From positions 1 through 10,166 of the forward strand of contig CALWJD010000014.1 in the NCBI GenBank assembly GCA_944380925.1: a DNA stretch of 10,166 nucleotides, read 5' to 3'. Of this stretch, positions 1 through 8,153 are shown piece by piece. The notes below the pieces were generated by a model, which was not told the origin of the DNA, ran no database searches, and saw only the letters and a program-made list of their open reading frames with translations. Origin of the DNA: UMGS1491 sp944380925 (GTDB taxonomy: Bacteria; Bacillota; Clostridia; Oscillospirales; Acutalibacteraceae). Each line of letters opens with the position of its first letter. The first letter of the stretch is position 1. Both the position numbers and the translations under genes were made by a program.

Positions 1-767
1 TATATCATGTCGGAATTTAAAGCGTTCAAATCTTTGATTTCCTTGTATTTATACCCACTGCCAAGATATCTCTGGGCAATCGCCCAAAGAGTGTCGCCTT
101 TTTTAACTGTATAGTTAAAATAGTTTCTATTTTCCGAATTATTTGACTTACTAAATCCGTTTAAACCTTTAGACTTCATGATTTCGGAATAGTTTTTGTA
201 TGCTACATTCAAATCAACATTTCCATTTATTCCGCTTATTGCTCCTTTATCGGACTTCTGCCAAATCCCGCATGAAACATACGGAACATCTACATCCCAC
301 TGTGCAAGCCATAAATCGTATTTTGGTAGCAGTTCGTCTTTAAAAAGATAATTTCGCAGCCAATTGGCATTACAATAAAACATAGCGTAGTAGCCATGTT
401 TCTCGATTTCTCCGCAAAAAGCCTTAACAATATCCGTACGCTGACGATTATTAAGTTTTAGTTGCTCTTTATCTTCTATGTCTATGACGATGGGATACTC
501 AAGTTTTAATCCCTGCACGTTTTCCAAGCAGAACTGGGCTTCGTTGATTGCGTCATCAACGCTGTCCGCATAGCTGTAGTGGTAAACTCCTGTGTGAATG
601 CCTACGCTTTTAGCACCATTGATGTTGTTTTTAAATTGCTTGTCAATCTGTTTAGGGTCCTTCTTGCCATAACCCTCACGAATTATCGCAAAATCTATCC
701 CTGCATTTTTGACTTTCTCCCAGTTAATGTTCCCGTTCCATTTTGAAACGTCTATTCCTTTAAACAT
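1..767 (-). CDS. Endolysin: GH25 muramidase with C-terminal LysM domain (3' end beyond window)
   Basis: A peptidoglycan hydrolase predicted to cut the glycan backbone (lysozyme-type beta-1,4 bond) and release progeny. I translated 255 codons with no stop before the window edge. Residues 4-12 read GIDVSKWNG, the GH25 N-terminal signature with Asp6. Residues 93-98 read IVIDIE, giving the catalytic-type pair Asp96 and Glu98. WLAQWD at 153-158 and GIWQ at 167-170 are later conserved GH25 strands. After a Ser/Asn-rich linker (about 203-217) a LysM motif begins at residue 219 (YTVKKGDTLWAIAQRYLG), which would bind the wall; it is cut off by the edge. There is no signal peptide, so export probably needs a holin, and none is seen upstream. 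The ATG at 767 has GAGGAGG about 8 bases before it. The enzyme class is secure; the full length and number of LysM copies are unknown. Confidence 0.95.
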   Translation of the reverse strand, partial: MFKGIDVSKWNGNINWEKVKNAGIDFAIIREGYGKKDPKQIDKQFKNNINGAKSVGIHTGVYHYSYADSVDDAINEAQFCLENVQGLKLEYPIVIDIEDKEQLKLNNRQRTDIVKAFCGEIEKHGYYAMFYCNANWLRNYLFKDELLPKYDLWLAQWDVDVPYVSCGIWQKSDKGAISGINGNVDLNVAYKNYSEIMKSKGLNGFSKSNNSENRNYFNYTVKKGDTLWAIAQRYLGSGYKYKEIKDLNALNSDMI

Positions 768-803
768 AAATAATTCCTCCTCAATATTCGTTTTAAAACT
801 TAT

Positions 804-831
804 ATTTTTTGCTGACTTTTAGGCAAAAAAT
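804..831. repeat. Short AT-rich inverted repeat between receptor-binding protein and endolysin genes
   Basis: TTTTTTGC (805-812) is the exact reverse complement of GCAAAAAA (823-830), with a 10-base loop; one further A-T pair closes it at 804/831. It begins at the last base of the TAA stop of the upstream tail gene. It could form a weak hairpin in the mRNA that affects processing or endolysin expression. It lacks the GC-rich stem and following U run of a standard intrinsic terminator, so I do not call it one. Confidence 0.3.
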
Positions 832-2672
832 TAAGCCGTTCGCTTCCACATATAGCAAGTTATATATGGTTGCAAACTGCTTTCATTCGTAGTGTCGCCA
901 TAAGACCATTTACCATTTGCGGCTGTTTCGGTTGAAGATTGGTTGTTATACGCTGCGTTATTAACTACCACAGCCTTACTTTCGAGTTCTCTTGCCCAAC
1001 CATCATATTTTCCGTCTGAAAATCTGTAAGCACCTGTGCCATCACCGACACCTTCACCGCAGGCAGCACCATAATACCAATGCATACCGATTCTAAAGCT
1101 ATGTCGATGTTGTTTGTTCCCGCCGACTTTTTCGGCAGAGTTAAAACTTGTATCTGATGTATTTACGCCTACAGGCATTCGCCCCGAACCCCAAGAAACC
1201 CAAGTCCCACCGAACATGGTGCTTGGATTTACGCTACTTACAGACATATAAATTGAGCCCACGGGATACACCATATCAAATATTGTTTTGCCCGAAATTT
1301 CAAAAGACTCGTTTTTTTGAGGGAAGCAATTTATCCCGACAGACAGTTTTTGTGAGTCAAAAAACATAATCGGTATGCCTTTTGGAACGATTAAACTCTG
1401 CAGAGAAATGCCGAATTTATCTTTAGCTTGAACTTCTAAATTCCAAGCGAAAAGTTTATCTAAAATTATATTTGTCTCTGTGTCGTTTTGAAAATCTATC
1501 CAACTACTCCACGCAGAATCGCTTACTTTCTTGGTTCGGTACTGCAAAATTTCGATAGAATTTAAATGATTGACACTTGAAATATCAACCTTTGCGGTGA
1601 GTTTGGTATCGTCCTCATAGTTGTTAACTCTTTTCGCAGTTAAATTTATAACGGGCAAAATCCAATCTAAAATCTGAACATTTTTTGAAATTGTAGTGCT
1701 GTTACCTCGAGAGTCTACCACCTTGACTGCAAGTTTTAGTTGTGAAGACGAGTCAACTTTGCCTAAATTGTATGCTCCTGCGGAATTTTTATCTTGTGAA
1801 CTGCCATTAAAAATTATCTGATATTTTGAAATTGATGCGTATTTGTTAGCCGATGCATTTGTAAAAGAAACTTGCAAATCCGACTTATTTCTGACTATCA
1901 GTTGGTCATTATTCGTTACATTTATGACGTTCACATTAGTATCTTTATAACTTAGCTGATTTGCTTTAAATGTAGGATTTGCGTTTACGATATTCATAGT
2001 TCTGTCGCCATAAGACCAATTTGAAACCGAGCTTGAGCCGGGCATATAACTTCCGACTGTAAATCTGACAGTCAATCTATTGGAGTTGGGAGTTTTAGCC
2101 CGCAAGAGATTCCTTTCCGACTCCGTGAGATTAAACGTATATGCGTTATTGGCTCTGATATTGTCACGCACAATCAGATGGTCGTTTCCACCTGCTTCAA
2201 GTTTAAATTGAAGCCTAAAACCTGCAGGATTATTAAAGTAAATCTTAGGATTTTGCTCATCATTGAAGTCATCTGCACCCGTAAACTGAGCAGCTCTCGG
2301 AATTCTCGGAAGCCCTGCGGTGAATCCTTGGTCAGAGCTTGTAACCGGGGCATTATGCCGAATGTATGCACTTACCCATAAAGATTTAGTACAGTCATTT
2401 TCATGAGAGATTGTAGCTGATTTTTCAAATAAAACTATCGGGGAACTGGTTATCTTCTGGCTCGGAGTTATACTTTGAGAATAATTTTCGCCATTAATAG
2501 TGCAGTAGCAAGTGCCGGAACCATAAGTTGAATATCCCTGATTCGTGCGGAAAAACCATACTTTCACGGTAATATTTGAAGTATTATTTTCTGTGCTTTG
2601 GCTGTTTACAATTACTTCAATTCTGTATTTTATATATTTGTTTGATGTATCAAAATTTTGAGATGTCGGCAA
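831..2672 (-). CDS. Tail tip receptor-binding protein, DUF859 type with a baseplate/collar-like C-terminal domain
   Basis: A 613-aa protein likely to be the host-recognition (antireceptor) component at the tail tip. The N-terminal part (about 20-130) has the pattern of DUF859 siphovirus structural proteins: NQGYSTYGSGTCYCTING, then PSQKITSSPIVLF and a Gly/Leu-Pro-Arg-Ile-Pro-Arg end. The middle (about 235-350) looks beta-rich and Ig-like and contains VVDSRGNST at about 320. Residues 467-613 form a separate C-terminal module: VYPVGSIYMSVSSVNPSTMFGGTWV, an HRH motif at 522-524, a Gly-rich stretch, and a final QPYITCYMWKRTA. This resembles the gp10 C-terminal/collar-like domains of phage tail fibres. 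No enzyme motif is seen. The start is a TTG at 2672, supported by AAGGAGG six bases upstream; no ATG near the N-terminus competes. The ribosome site overlaps the stop codon of the preceding gene. Structural role firm; receptor unknown. Confidence 0.85.
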   Translation of the reverse strand: MPTSQNFDTSNKYIKYRIEVIVNSQSTENNTSNITVKVWFFRTNQGYSTYGSGTCYCTINGENYSQSITPSQKITSSPIVLFEKSATISHENDCTKSLWVSAYIRHNAPVTSSDQGFTAGLPRIPRAAQFTGADDFNDEQNPKIYFNNPAGFRLQFKLEAGGNDHLIVRDNIRANNAYTFNLTESERNLLRAKTPNSNRLTVRFTVGSYMPGSSSVSNWSYGDRTMNIVNANPTFKANQLSYKDTNVNVINVTNNDQLIVRNKSDLQVSFTNASANKYASISKYQIIFNGSSQDKNSAGAYNLGKVDSSSQLKLAVKVVDSRGNSTTISKNVQILDWILPVINLTAKRVNNYEDDTKLTAKVDISSVNHLNSIEILQYRTKKVSDSAWSSWIDFQNDTETNIILDKLFAWNLEVQAKDKFGISLQSLIVPKGIPIMFFDSQKLSVGINCFPQKNESFEISGKTIFDMVYPVGSIYMSVSSVNPSTMFGGTWVSWGSGRMPVGVNTSDTSFNSAEKVGGNKQHRHSFRIGMHWYYGAACGEGVGDGTGAYRFSDGKYDGWARELESKAVVVNNAAYNNQSSTETAANGKWSYGDTTNESSLQPYITCYMWKRTA

Positions 2673-2679
2673 AACTATC

Positions 2680-2686
2680 CCTCCTT
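2680..2686 (-). promoter_or_regulatory. Strong ribosome binding site that fixes a TTG start
   Basis: On the minus strand AAGGAGG (2686-2680) lies 6 bases before the TTG at 2672, and its first two A bases are the end of the TAA stop (2687-2685) of the upstream tail gene. No ATG or GTG lies at suitable spacing in this frame, so this site decides the start of the DUF859-type protein and links its translation to the gene before it. Confidence 0.8.
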
Positions 2687-4343
2687 AAACCATTGCAACA
2701 ATGCCGATACCATGATTTGAATCTGTGTTTATGGGAATGAATCTAAGGCCATTCGCAATGGTTATTTCGTCTTCAACAACCGATTTTCTCATGTGAAATT
2801 CATTTTCCGAAACCCAGTAAATTTTATTTCCGTCAGCAGAATATCCCACAAATCCGTCTTGAGCGTTTATTTTTATTGTCCGACCATCACTGCAAAACAT
2901 AGTTATTCCGTCTTTATCAATCTGACATATCAGCTTATTTGCACTATCGTAAAGTTCCATGATTCCTGACTGATTCATATTGTTTCCAAGCCGTAAAGTA
3001 CCGCCTTTTATTATGTCGCACACCATATTTATTACGTTAATTTTCTGCATATCAAGTGTTCCGTCAATCGTCCAAGCGCTATCAAATGTTCCGTTTATTC
3101 CGTCTTTTGAAAACCCGATCCCTCCGCTGTTTATCATAATTACATTTTTTGCTTCTTCCTTCGGGAGTGTATCCAAAACCAGGATTTTATCGCCTTCAAA
3201 GACAACATAACTATTACCGAGTTTGTCACGGATAACTTGCGTGGCTTCGGTAAGTTCTCGCCTTAAATTGGCAGTAGAATCGTCAACTTTTTTATCGACT
3301 TTTTCCTTGATTTTGCCATCGAATGTTTCTATCAGATTACTGAGGTTTCCTGCTTTGAAATTGCCAAACTCTACCTTCGTAACCCTTTGCAAAATAACAT
3401 CAAAATCAAGTGATATGACGTTTGTCATGAGTTCAATTTTGCATTTCGGGTGACGGACATAAATCTTATCTCCAACATCAGATACATTTTTAAGGTATTC
3501 ATTTATAGTGTAATTGACCTTTGGAACGCAATTTTCGTTAAGATAATTATTTCCTTTAATTCTTAAATTGTTTATCAGTGCCTCTTTGTACTTAGCTTCA
3601 TCAACTTTTTGCTGAGCATCTTCGTAATCTTCGGGATTTATATCATTTTGCTCGAAACTCACAACTTTTGTGTATGGGATATCATACATATCTTCACGAT
3701 ACGATAGCCAAATCTCGGGGAGAAGTAAGCCGTCTTTACCGACCGGCATTATTTTAGTGCATACACCATTCCAATCTTCCTCTGCTTTAATACTTACGAT
3801 ATTTTTCCCATAAGATAAACTCACTCCACGATCTTGCCCGATTTCTTGCCGTATTTCAATTTTTCTGTTATCTCTGACAATATGACCGCCCCAACGACCA
3901 AGAATGTCTTTTACAGCTTCAGCCAGAGATTTTTTTACGCATCTGTAATTATGAACAGTCGGCACGTCTGAAATCGTTTGGAAAGGAGAAGGGCGGTCTG
4001 TGGCTGTATTTATGTGGTCAAGAGCGTTATTGCAGTTCATATCCACAACGTAGGAATCGGAAATAATATAGTTTTCAGAATCGTAGAAAAGGTGATAAGC
4101 ACGAGCTTCAATTTTGTTATTTTCAATTGATAGATTTTTGATTCTGAAGCACTGTTTATCCCATGGTGTCGGAACTCTTATAATATTTCCGCTTTTGTAG
4201 TATTCGAGATACTCGATTCTGTCTTTCAAATCAAGATAATATTCGCCATTATCTTCTTTATGAATTAACGCTCTAAGTGGCTTTAAAATCTTAATTCCGT
4301 TATTGTCAAATAAAGTTTCATCGGGTGTATATACGCTTATCAT
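2685..4343 (-). CDS. Tail tip (Tal-like) minor structural protein, TIGR01665 / prophage-tail family
   Basis: A 552-aa central tail tip protein that joins the distal tail ring to the receptor-binding protein. The N-terminal ~340 residues match the gp27-like hub family seen after Dit in Firmicutes siphophages: an early VYTPDETLFDNNG, then KPLRALIHKEDNGEYYL, and a CTKIMPVGKDG segment near 200. A short coiled-coil-like stretch (about 345-380, KIKEKVDKKVDDSTANLRRE) follows. The rest (about 385-552) is a repetitive Gly/Asp-rich stalk (for example SGGIGFSKDGINGTFDSAW). No lysozyme or NlpC/P60 peptidase motif is visible, so wall-degrading activity is not supported. I choose the ATG at 4343, which forms TGATG with the stop of dit and has AGGTGG five bases upstream. 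A GTG at 4352 would add three residues but would consume part of that ribosome site. Confidence 0.88.
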   Translation of the reverse strand: MISVYTPDETLFDNNGIKILKPLRALIHKEDNGEYYLDLKDRIEYLEYYKSGNIIRVPTPWDKQCFRIKNLSIENNKIEARAYHLFYDSENYIISDSYVVDMNCNNALDHINTATDRPSPFQTISDVPTVHNYRCVKKSLAEAVKDILGRWGGHIVRDNRKIEIRQEIGQDRGVSLSYGKNIVSIKAEEDWNGVCTKIMPVGKDGLLLPEIWLSYREDMYDIPYTKVVSFEQNDINPEDYEDAQQKVDEAKYKEALINNLRIKGNNYLNENCVPKVNYTINEYLKNVSDVGDKIYVRHPKCKIELMTNVISLDFDVILQRVTKVEFGNFKAGNLSNLIETFDGKIKEKVDKKVDDSTANLRRELTEATQVIRDKLGNSYVVFEGDKILVLDTLPKEEAKNVIMINSGGIGFSKDGINGTFDSAWTIDGTLDMQKINVINMVCDIIKGGTLRLGNNMNQSGIMELYDSANKLICQIDKDGITMFCSDGRTIKINAQDGFVGYSADGNKIYWVSENEFHMRKSVVEDEITIANGLRFIPINTDSNHGIGIVAMV

Positions 4344-5047
4344 CAGAGCCACCTGCTCATCGGATGGATTTTTATTTTAGTCAAGTTTCCCGTCCACGTT
4401 ATAGTGTTTTCACCTGTGTTTAAAGTAGGAAACTCTCCGCCCATACTTCTGTTTTTTAATGTATTTAAATTATCTTTGTAGCACTCTTCAAGAAGCGAAT
4501 CTACCGTAATGTAGCCATCATCGATAGTTACTTCAAATTGTGCGTGTCCGTTTACGGAAATTTCAATTTTACCTGAACCTGTCAAAGTTATGACGGGCTT
4601 TGATTTTTCAAGTCCTTGATTTGTTATTAAGATTTGAGTTGTTTCGCCTGTTATCTCAGTTTCTATGGCTTGTTCCCCGACAAGATATTTAAAAGGCTGC
4701 GTATGAAATTTAACTGTTGCGGTTCGAAACTTTACAAGCCTTTCAAAATCAATTTGCTCGTTAATTTTAGCGTTGTAGTATTTATCGGGCTCGTTTGAAA
4801 ATATGACTTCGCCTGAGCCTGAGAAAAAACTTGAAATCTCGTCAATATCGTAATTCCCATAAAGCCCGATTTTTAAGGATTTATCATATGAAGAATATCC
4901 GATATCATCGATAAAATCCCCGCTTTTTCCTTCAACTTCAGTTATCTGCACACGCATTGCAGGTCTTGAAATATGGGGAAGTTCGGAGATTATCAGCCCT
5001 TTTAAATCTTGAGAGTTTTTATCATTCCAAATTATATAATTACTCAT
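4343..5047 (-). CDS. Distal tail protein (Dit), siphovirus tail component family
   Basis: A 234-aa protein expected to form the hexameric ring that joins the tail tube to the tip. The N-terminal part (about 1-125) has the Dit hub pattern: an SNYIIWNDKNSQDLKGL start, PHISRPAMRVQITEVEGKSGDF, then a KIGLYGNYDIDEISSFF region and KYYNAKINEQIDFERL. The C-terminal half (about 130-234) is a beta-sandwich-like domain ending in NTITWTGNLTKIKIHPMSRWL. The length is that of a classical short Dit without the carbohydrate-binding insertions of 'evolved' Dits. It sits in the usual place between the tape measure and Tal genes. Its ATG overlaps the tape measure stop by four bases (ATGA), and its TGA shares one base with the next ATG, so translation of the three genes is probably coupled. 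Its own ribosome site (GAGTGG) is weak. Confidence 0.92.
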   Translation of the reverse strand: MSNYIIWNDKNSQDLKGLIISELPHISRPAMRVQITEVEGKSGDFIDDIGYSSYDKSLKIGLYGNYDIDEISSFFSGSGEVIFSNEPDKYYNAKINEQIDFERLVKFRTATVKFHTQPFKYLVGEQAIETEITGETTQILITNQGLEKSKPVITLTGSGKIEISVNGHAQFEVTIDDGYITVDSLLEECYKDNLNTLKNRSMGGEFPTLNTGENTITWTGNLTKIKIHPMSRWL

Positions 5048-8000
5048 GCAAACACCACTCTTTCAACTTTGCTTACCACAAGTTCACCAACTTTATCACC
5101 GTCAATTTTAAACGCCATACCTTTTAACGCAGTTTGGAATGCCGAAATCATATCATCTACGTCATACACATTTGGCGACTTATAACTCGAATCCTGAACG
5201 CTCATTAGATTGTTTTTCACGTCATCAGATTTAAAATCCATATCCAAATCATCGGGAATTGCCTGTTTCATATTTTCCACAACATTTTTCATTTCATTTG
5301 AAAATCCCTCTCCGATTCCAAGTGCGATATTTTTACCGATTTGTTCTTTAAAAAGCCTTGACGGAGAGCTTATGCCAAGAGCTTTTTTAAATCCGCCAAG
5401 AAAACTATTACAAAACCCTTGAACTTTATTTGAAATCCAACCGATCATGTCGTGAATTCCGTTCCAGATGCCTTCAATAATGTTTTTTCCGAGATTATAT
5501 ACTTTTCCGGGTAATTCTTTTATGTTTTTAACGATTGCCTCGGACATATTCACGGCCATTTCTCTTCCTTTGTTTACCATATCGCTTGCCCAGCGTTTAA
5601 TTCCTTCCACTGTATCTGACAAAAATTTGCCGATTTTTCCGGGTAAATCTTTGAAAAAATTAACCACGCTATTTAAGAAATTTCGCCCCGTTTCTTCGGC
5701 TTTTCTGCCCGTTTCAATGCCCCAATCTTTCACTTTTTTTATCGTGTTTGTCAACCACTGACCGATCTTTCCGGGAAGTTTTGCAAACCAATCAATAATC
5801 CCATTGATGATTTTCGGAATTTCTACTGTTACGAATCTCCATGCGTTTTTTCCAAACTGGATAAGCCCTTCAATTACATTTTTAAAAAACTTGACAATTG
5901 AGCCAAGCGCAAAACCCAGCCAATATCCAATTTTTTCAGGCAAATTCGAAAGAAAATCAATAAACCCATTCCACATTTCAGAACCCCACGATGCCGTTTT
6001 TTGACATAAATCCGAAAACCAGTTTTTTATATTATCCCAAATACCGCCAAGCCACTCGCCAATTTTCTCCCAAATGCCCATATCATTTAAAGTTTTGACA
6101 AGTGCCACAGGCCATGAAACAATCCAAAGAAGCATATCCTGCCAATGCTCGCTTAAAAATGTCGTGATATTATTCCAAAGGCTACCGAGCCACTCACCGA
6201 TTTTTTCCCAAACACCCATATCATTTAGGGTTTTGACAAGTGCCACAGGCCATGAAACAATCCAAAGGAGCATATCCTGCCAATGTTCGCTGAAGAACTT
6301 AGTCAAATCGTTCCAAAAGTTGGTAGCCCACTCCTGAATTTGAGGCCAAAATTTAACCACAAGATAAGTAAGAACTCCGGCAAGAGCCACCGCCAAAACT
6401 ACCGGCCATGCTGCGACTGCTGCAGCAATTAAGGGTCCGATTGCAGAGAAAGCTGCGGCAATCACCGGGGTAAGTGCAGCCACGGCCCCGGATACCAACG
6501 CTTGCCAACCGATTATCGCCCCGGCAATTAGCGCTCCCCAACCGACAATCTGTGGCAAAATCGGTTCGAATGCTGTTTTTAAACCTTCCCACAAGGCGCC
6601 TATTATTTTGCCGCCGATGTCAATAAATAGCGGCATTTGCTCTCGAATTTTCTCCGAAAGTTCAATAATGGAATTTTTAAATTCCTCAAATCTTTTATTT
6701 ATAGCTTCTTGGTTCTCGCCTTTCGCAATTGCCGTGAATAAGGCTCTTAACTTTCCTCCTGCATTTGCTGCCGAATCGGCGATTTCTTTCATCATCGGGG
6801 CAAAGGCAACGCCAATACTTCGTTTGATAGAATCCATAACTCCGCCAAATTTTTGCATCGAGATGTCAAGGCTTCGAAGGCTGTCCATAGTAGCATCGTC
6901 AAAGGTCGCCATGTTTTTTGTAAGTTCATTAAATCCTTCACTGCCACGCTTAATTATTGGGTTTAACTCCATTGCCGATTTACCAAAAATCTGCATGGAT
7001 ATTGCGTTTCGCTCGGTTTCGTTTCCGACATTTTTAAGGCTGTCTATTGTTTCCCAAAATACAGTTTGAGCATCTCGTAAATTTCCGTTTGAATCTCTGA
7101 CTTCAACCCCCAAAGTCTTATACGCCTGGCTTATGGCATTTAAACTTTTGGCATCAAAATCGACCTTACTCATTGATTTTATTGACTTTGAGTAAGACTT
7201 GGTAAAGGTTTCAACGTCAACCTCCGTCATTTTTGCTGCCATACTGAATTTTTGCAAAACCTCAGATGAAATCCCTGTTTTTTCGGACATTGCACTCATC
7301 TCACGGCCAAAACTTGCAGCACTTTTAACGCCGCCCATTAAGTAATTACCGAAATCTTTGGCTGATTGAGCGATTTTGCTTAGACCTGCTGTGATTGCTT
7401 GTGCTGATAGATTTGCTTTTAGCATATCTCCAAAGGTTCTGGTGGATTGTCCTGAAGTTTGCATTGCTTTGTCTACATTTTTTAATTCTTGCTCGGTTCC
7501 TTTGAGTTCCTTTTCGGCATCGACTAAGGCTTTTTCAAATTTTTTGGTTTCGTTACTTCCTTTTCCAAACGCTGATTCGGAATTCTTAAGCGCATCACGA
7601 AGTAATTTTACTTTTTCGGATTGATTTGAAAAAATATCACTGAGTATTTTTTGCTTTTCGGTAAGTGCCTCGGTGGAATCCTTATTTTTCTTGTATTTTT
7701 TATCTACCGCATCAAGCTCACCCTTTAATGTCCCAATTTCTTTATCGAGTTTACCTACGGAAGAAGTTGTCTTTTCGCTAAAATTACTGTATTTTTCAAG
7801 CTCAGAATTGTTTTGCTTAAGTTCGCCACGCATTTTATTAAGCTCTGCTTGAGCGATATTTAATTTTGTCGCCCATGCCTGAGTTTTTCTATCGTTTTCG
7901 CCATACATTTGAGTGGACTTCTCAAGTATTTGCTTCAACTTATCGATTTTCTCTTTCTGAGCATCAATTTGCTTTTCTAACACTTTATTTTTTGCTGTAT

Positions 8001-8151
8001 ATGCTTCTATTGATTTGTTATTACCTAAAAATTGACTTGAAACAGCTTTAAGCTCACTACTTAGAAGTTTTAACCCCGAATTTATGTCTTTAAGTGCGCT
8101 GTTAAAGGCTTTTTCACCGTCAATCCCGAGTTTTATTCCTATATCGGGCAT
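5044..8151 (-). CDS. Tail tape measure protein
   Basis: A 1035-aa protein that sets tail length and is ejected before the DNA. Residues about 15-235 are Lys/Glu/Gln-rich heptad-like helix (coiled coil), including runs such as KNKVLEKQIDAQKEKIDKLK. Residues about 245-430 resemble the conserved tape measure core (GREMSAMSEKTGISSEVLQ near 282). A hydrophobic Ala/Val/Ile-rich segment occupies about 535-599 and would be the membrane-interacting part. From about 600 on there are Trp-rich helical repeats, with a K-[IV]-G-like motif at Lys650, 696, 740, 795, 839 and 883. Two of these units (about 616-707) are a 46-residue tandem duplication. The end (about 915-940) contains the SFLGGFKKALGISSPS motif common in these proteins. 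No peptidase or lysozyme domain is visible. The start is ATG at 8151 with GGGAGTG eight bases upstream, only two bases after the preceding stop. Confidence 0.97.
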   Translation of the reverse strand: MPDIGIKLGIDGEKAFNSALKDINSGLKLLSSELKAVSSQFLGNNKSIEAYTAKNKVLEKQIDAQKEKIDKLKQILEKSTQMYGENDRKTQAWATKLNIAQAELNKMRGELKQNNSELEKYSNFSEKTTSSVGKLDKEIGTLKGELDAVDKKYKKNKDSTEALTEKQKILSDIFSNQSEKVKLLRDALKNSESAFGKGSNETKKFEKALVDAEKELKGTEQELKNVDKAMQTSGQSTRTFGDMLKANLSAQAITAGLSKIAQSAKDFGNYLMGGVKSAASFGREMSAMSEKTGISSEVLQKFSMAAKMTEVDVETFTKSYSKSIKSMSKVDFDAKSLNAISQAYKTLGVEVRDSNGNLRDAQTVFWETIDSLKNVGNETERNAISMQIFGKSAMELNPIIKRGSEGFNELTKNMATFDDATMDSLRSLDISMQKFGGVMDSIKRSIGVAFAPMMKEIADSAANAGGKLRALFTAIAKGENQEAINKRFEEFKNSIIELSEKIREQMPLFIDIGGKIIGALWEGLKTAFEPILPQIVGWGALIAGAIIGWQALVSGAVAALTPVIAAAFSAIGPLIAAAVAAWPVVLAVALAGVLTYLVVKFWPQIQEWATNFWNDLTKFFSEHWQDMLLWIVSWPVALVKTLNDMGVWEKIGEWLGSLWNNITTFLSEHWQDMLLWIVSWPVALVKTLNDMGIWEKIGEWLGGIWDNIKNWFSDLCQKTASWGSEMWNGFIDFLSNLPEKIGYWLGFALGSIVKFFKNVIEGLIQFGKNAWRFVTVEIPKIINGIIDWFAKLPGKIGQWLTNTIKKVKDWGIETGRKAEETGRNFLNSVVNFFKDLPGKIGKFLSDTVEGIKRWASDMVNKGREMAVNMSEAIVKNIKELPGKVYNLGKNIIEGIWNGIHDMIGWISNKVQGFCNSFLGGFKKALGISSPSRLFKEQIGKNIALGIGEGFSNEMKNVVENMKQAIPDDLDMDFKSDDVKNNLMSVQDSSYKSPNVYDVDDMISAFQTALKGMAFKIDGDKVGELVVSKVERVVFA
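6032..6307 (-). repeat. 138-bp in-frame tandem duplication inside the tape measure gene
   Basis: Two adjacent copies, about 6032-6169 and 6170-6307, have a period of exactly 138 bases (46 codons). Within them 6077-6154 and 6215-6292 match at 74 of 78 positions by my count; the flanks are more diverged. Each copy encodes SEHWQDMLLWIVSWPVALVK, then TLNDMG[VI]WEKIGEWLG. A more diverged third unit (WPQIQEWATNFWNDLTKFF) is encoded just upstream, suggesting repeated unit duplication. The reading frame is kept, so each unit would lengthen the protein, and probably the tail, by 46 residues. Confidence 0.9.
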
Positions 8152-8153
8152 CG

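Noticed and set aside
804..831. Terminator between the receptor-binding and endolysin genes
   Set aside because: The stem is almost all A-T and is not followed by a clear U run; the endolysin would be expected on the same transcript.
4344..4352. GTG at 4352 as the start of the Tal-like gene
   Set aside because: The GTG lies inside AGGTGG, which has ideal spacing for the ATG at 4343, and that ATG forms the common TGATG link with the dit stop.
6032..6307. CRISPR array or mobile element repeat
   Set aside because: There are two direct adjacent copies with a 138-base coding period, without spacers or inverted ends; it is a protein repeat.
6608..7069. 153-codon open frame on the plus strand within the tape measure gene
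   Set aside because: It is antisense to a well-supported long gene, has no ribosome site, and its translation resembles no known protein; it follows from the codon bias of the opposite strand.
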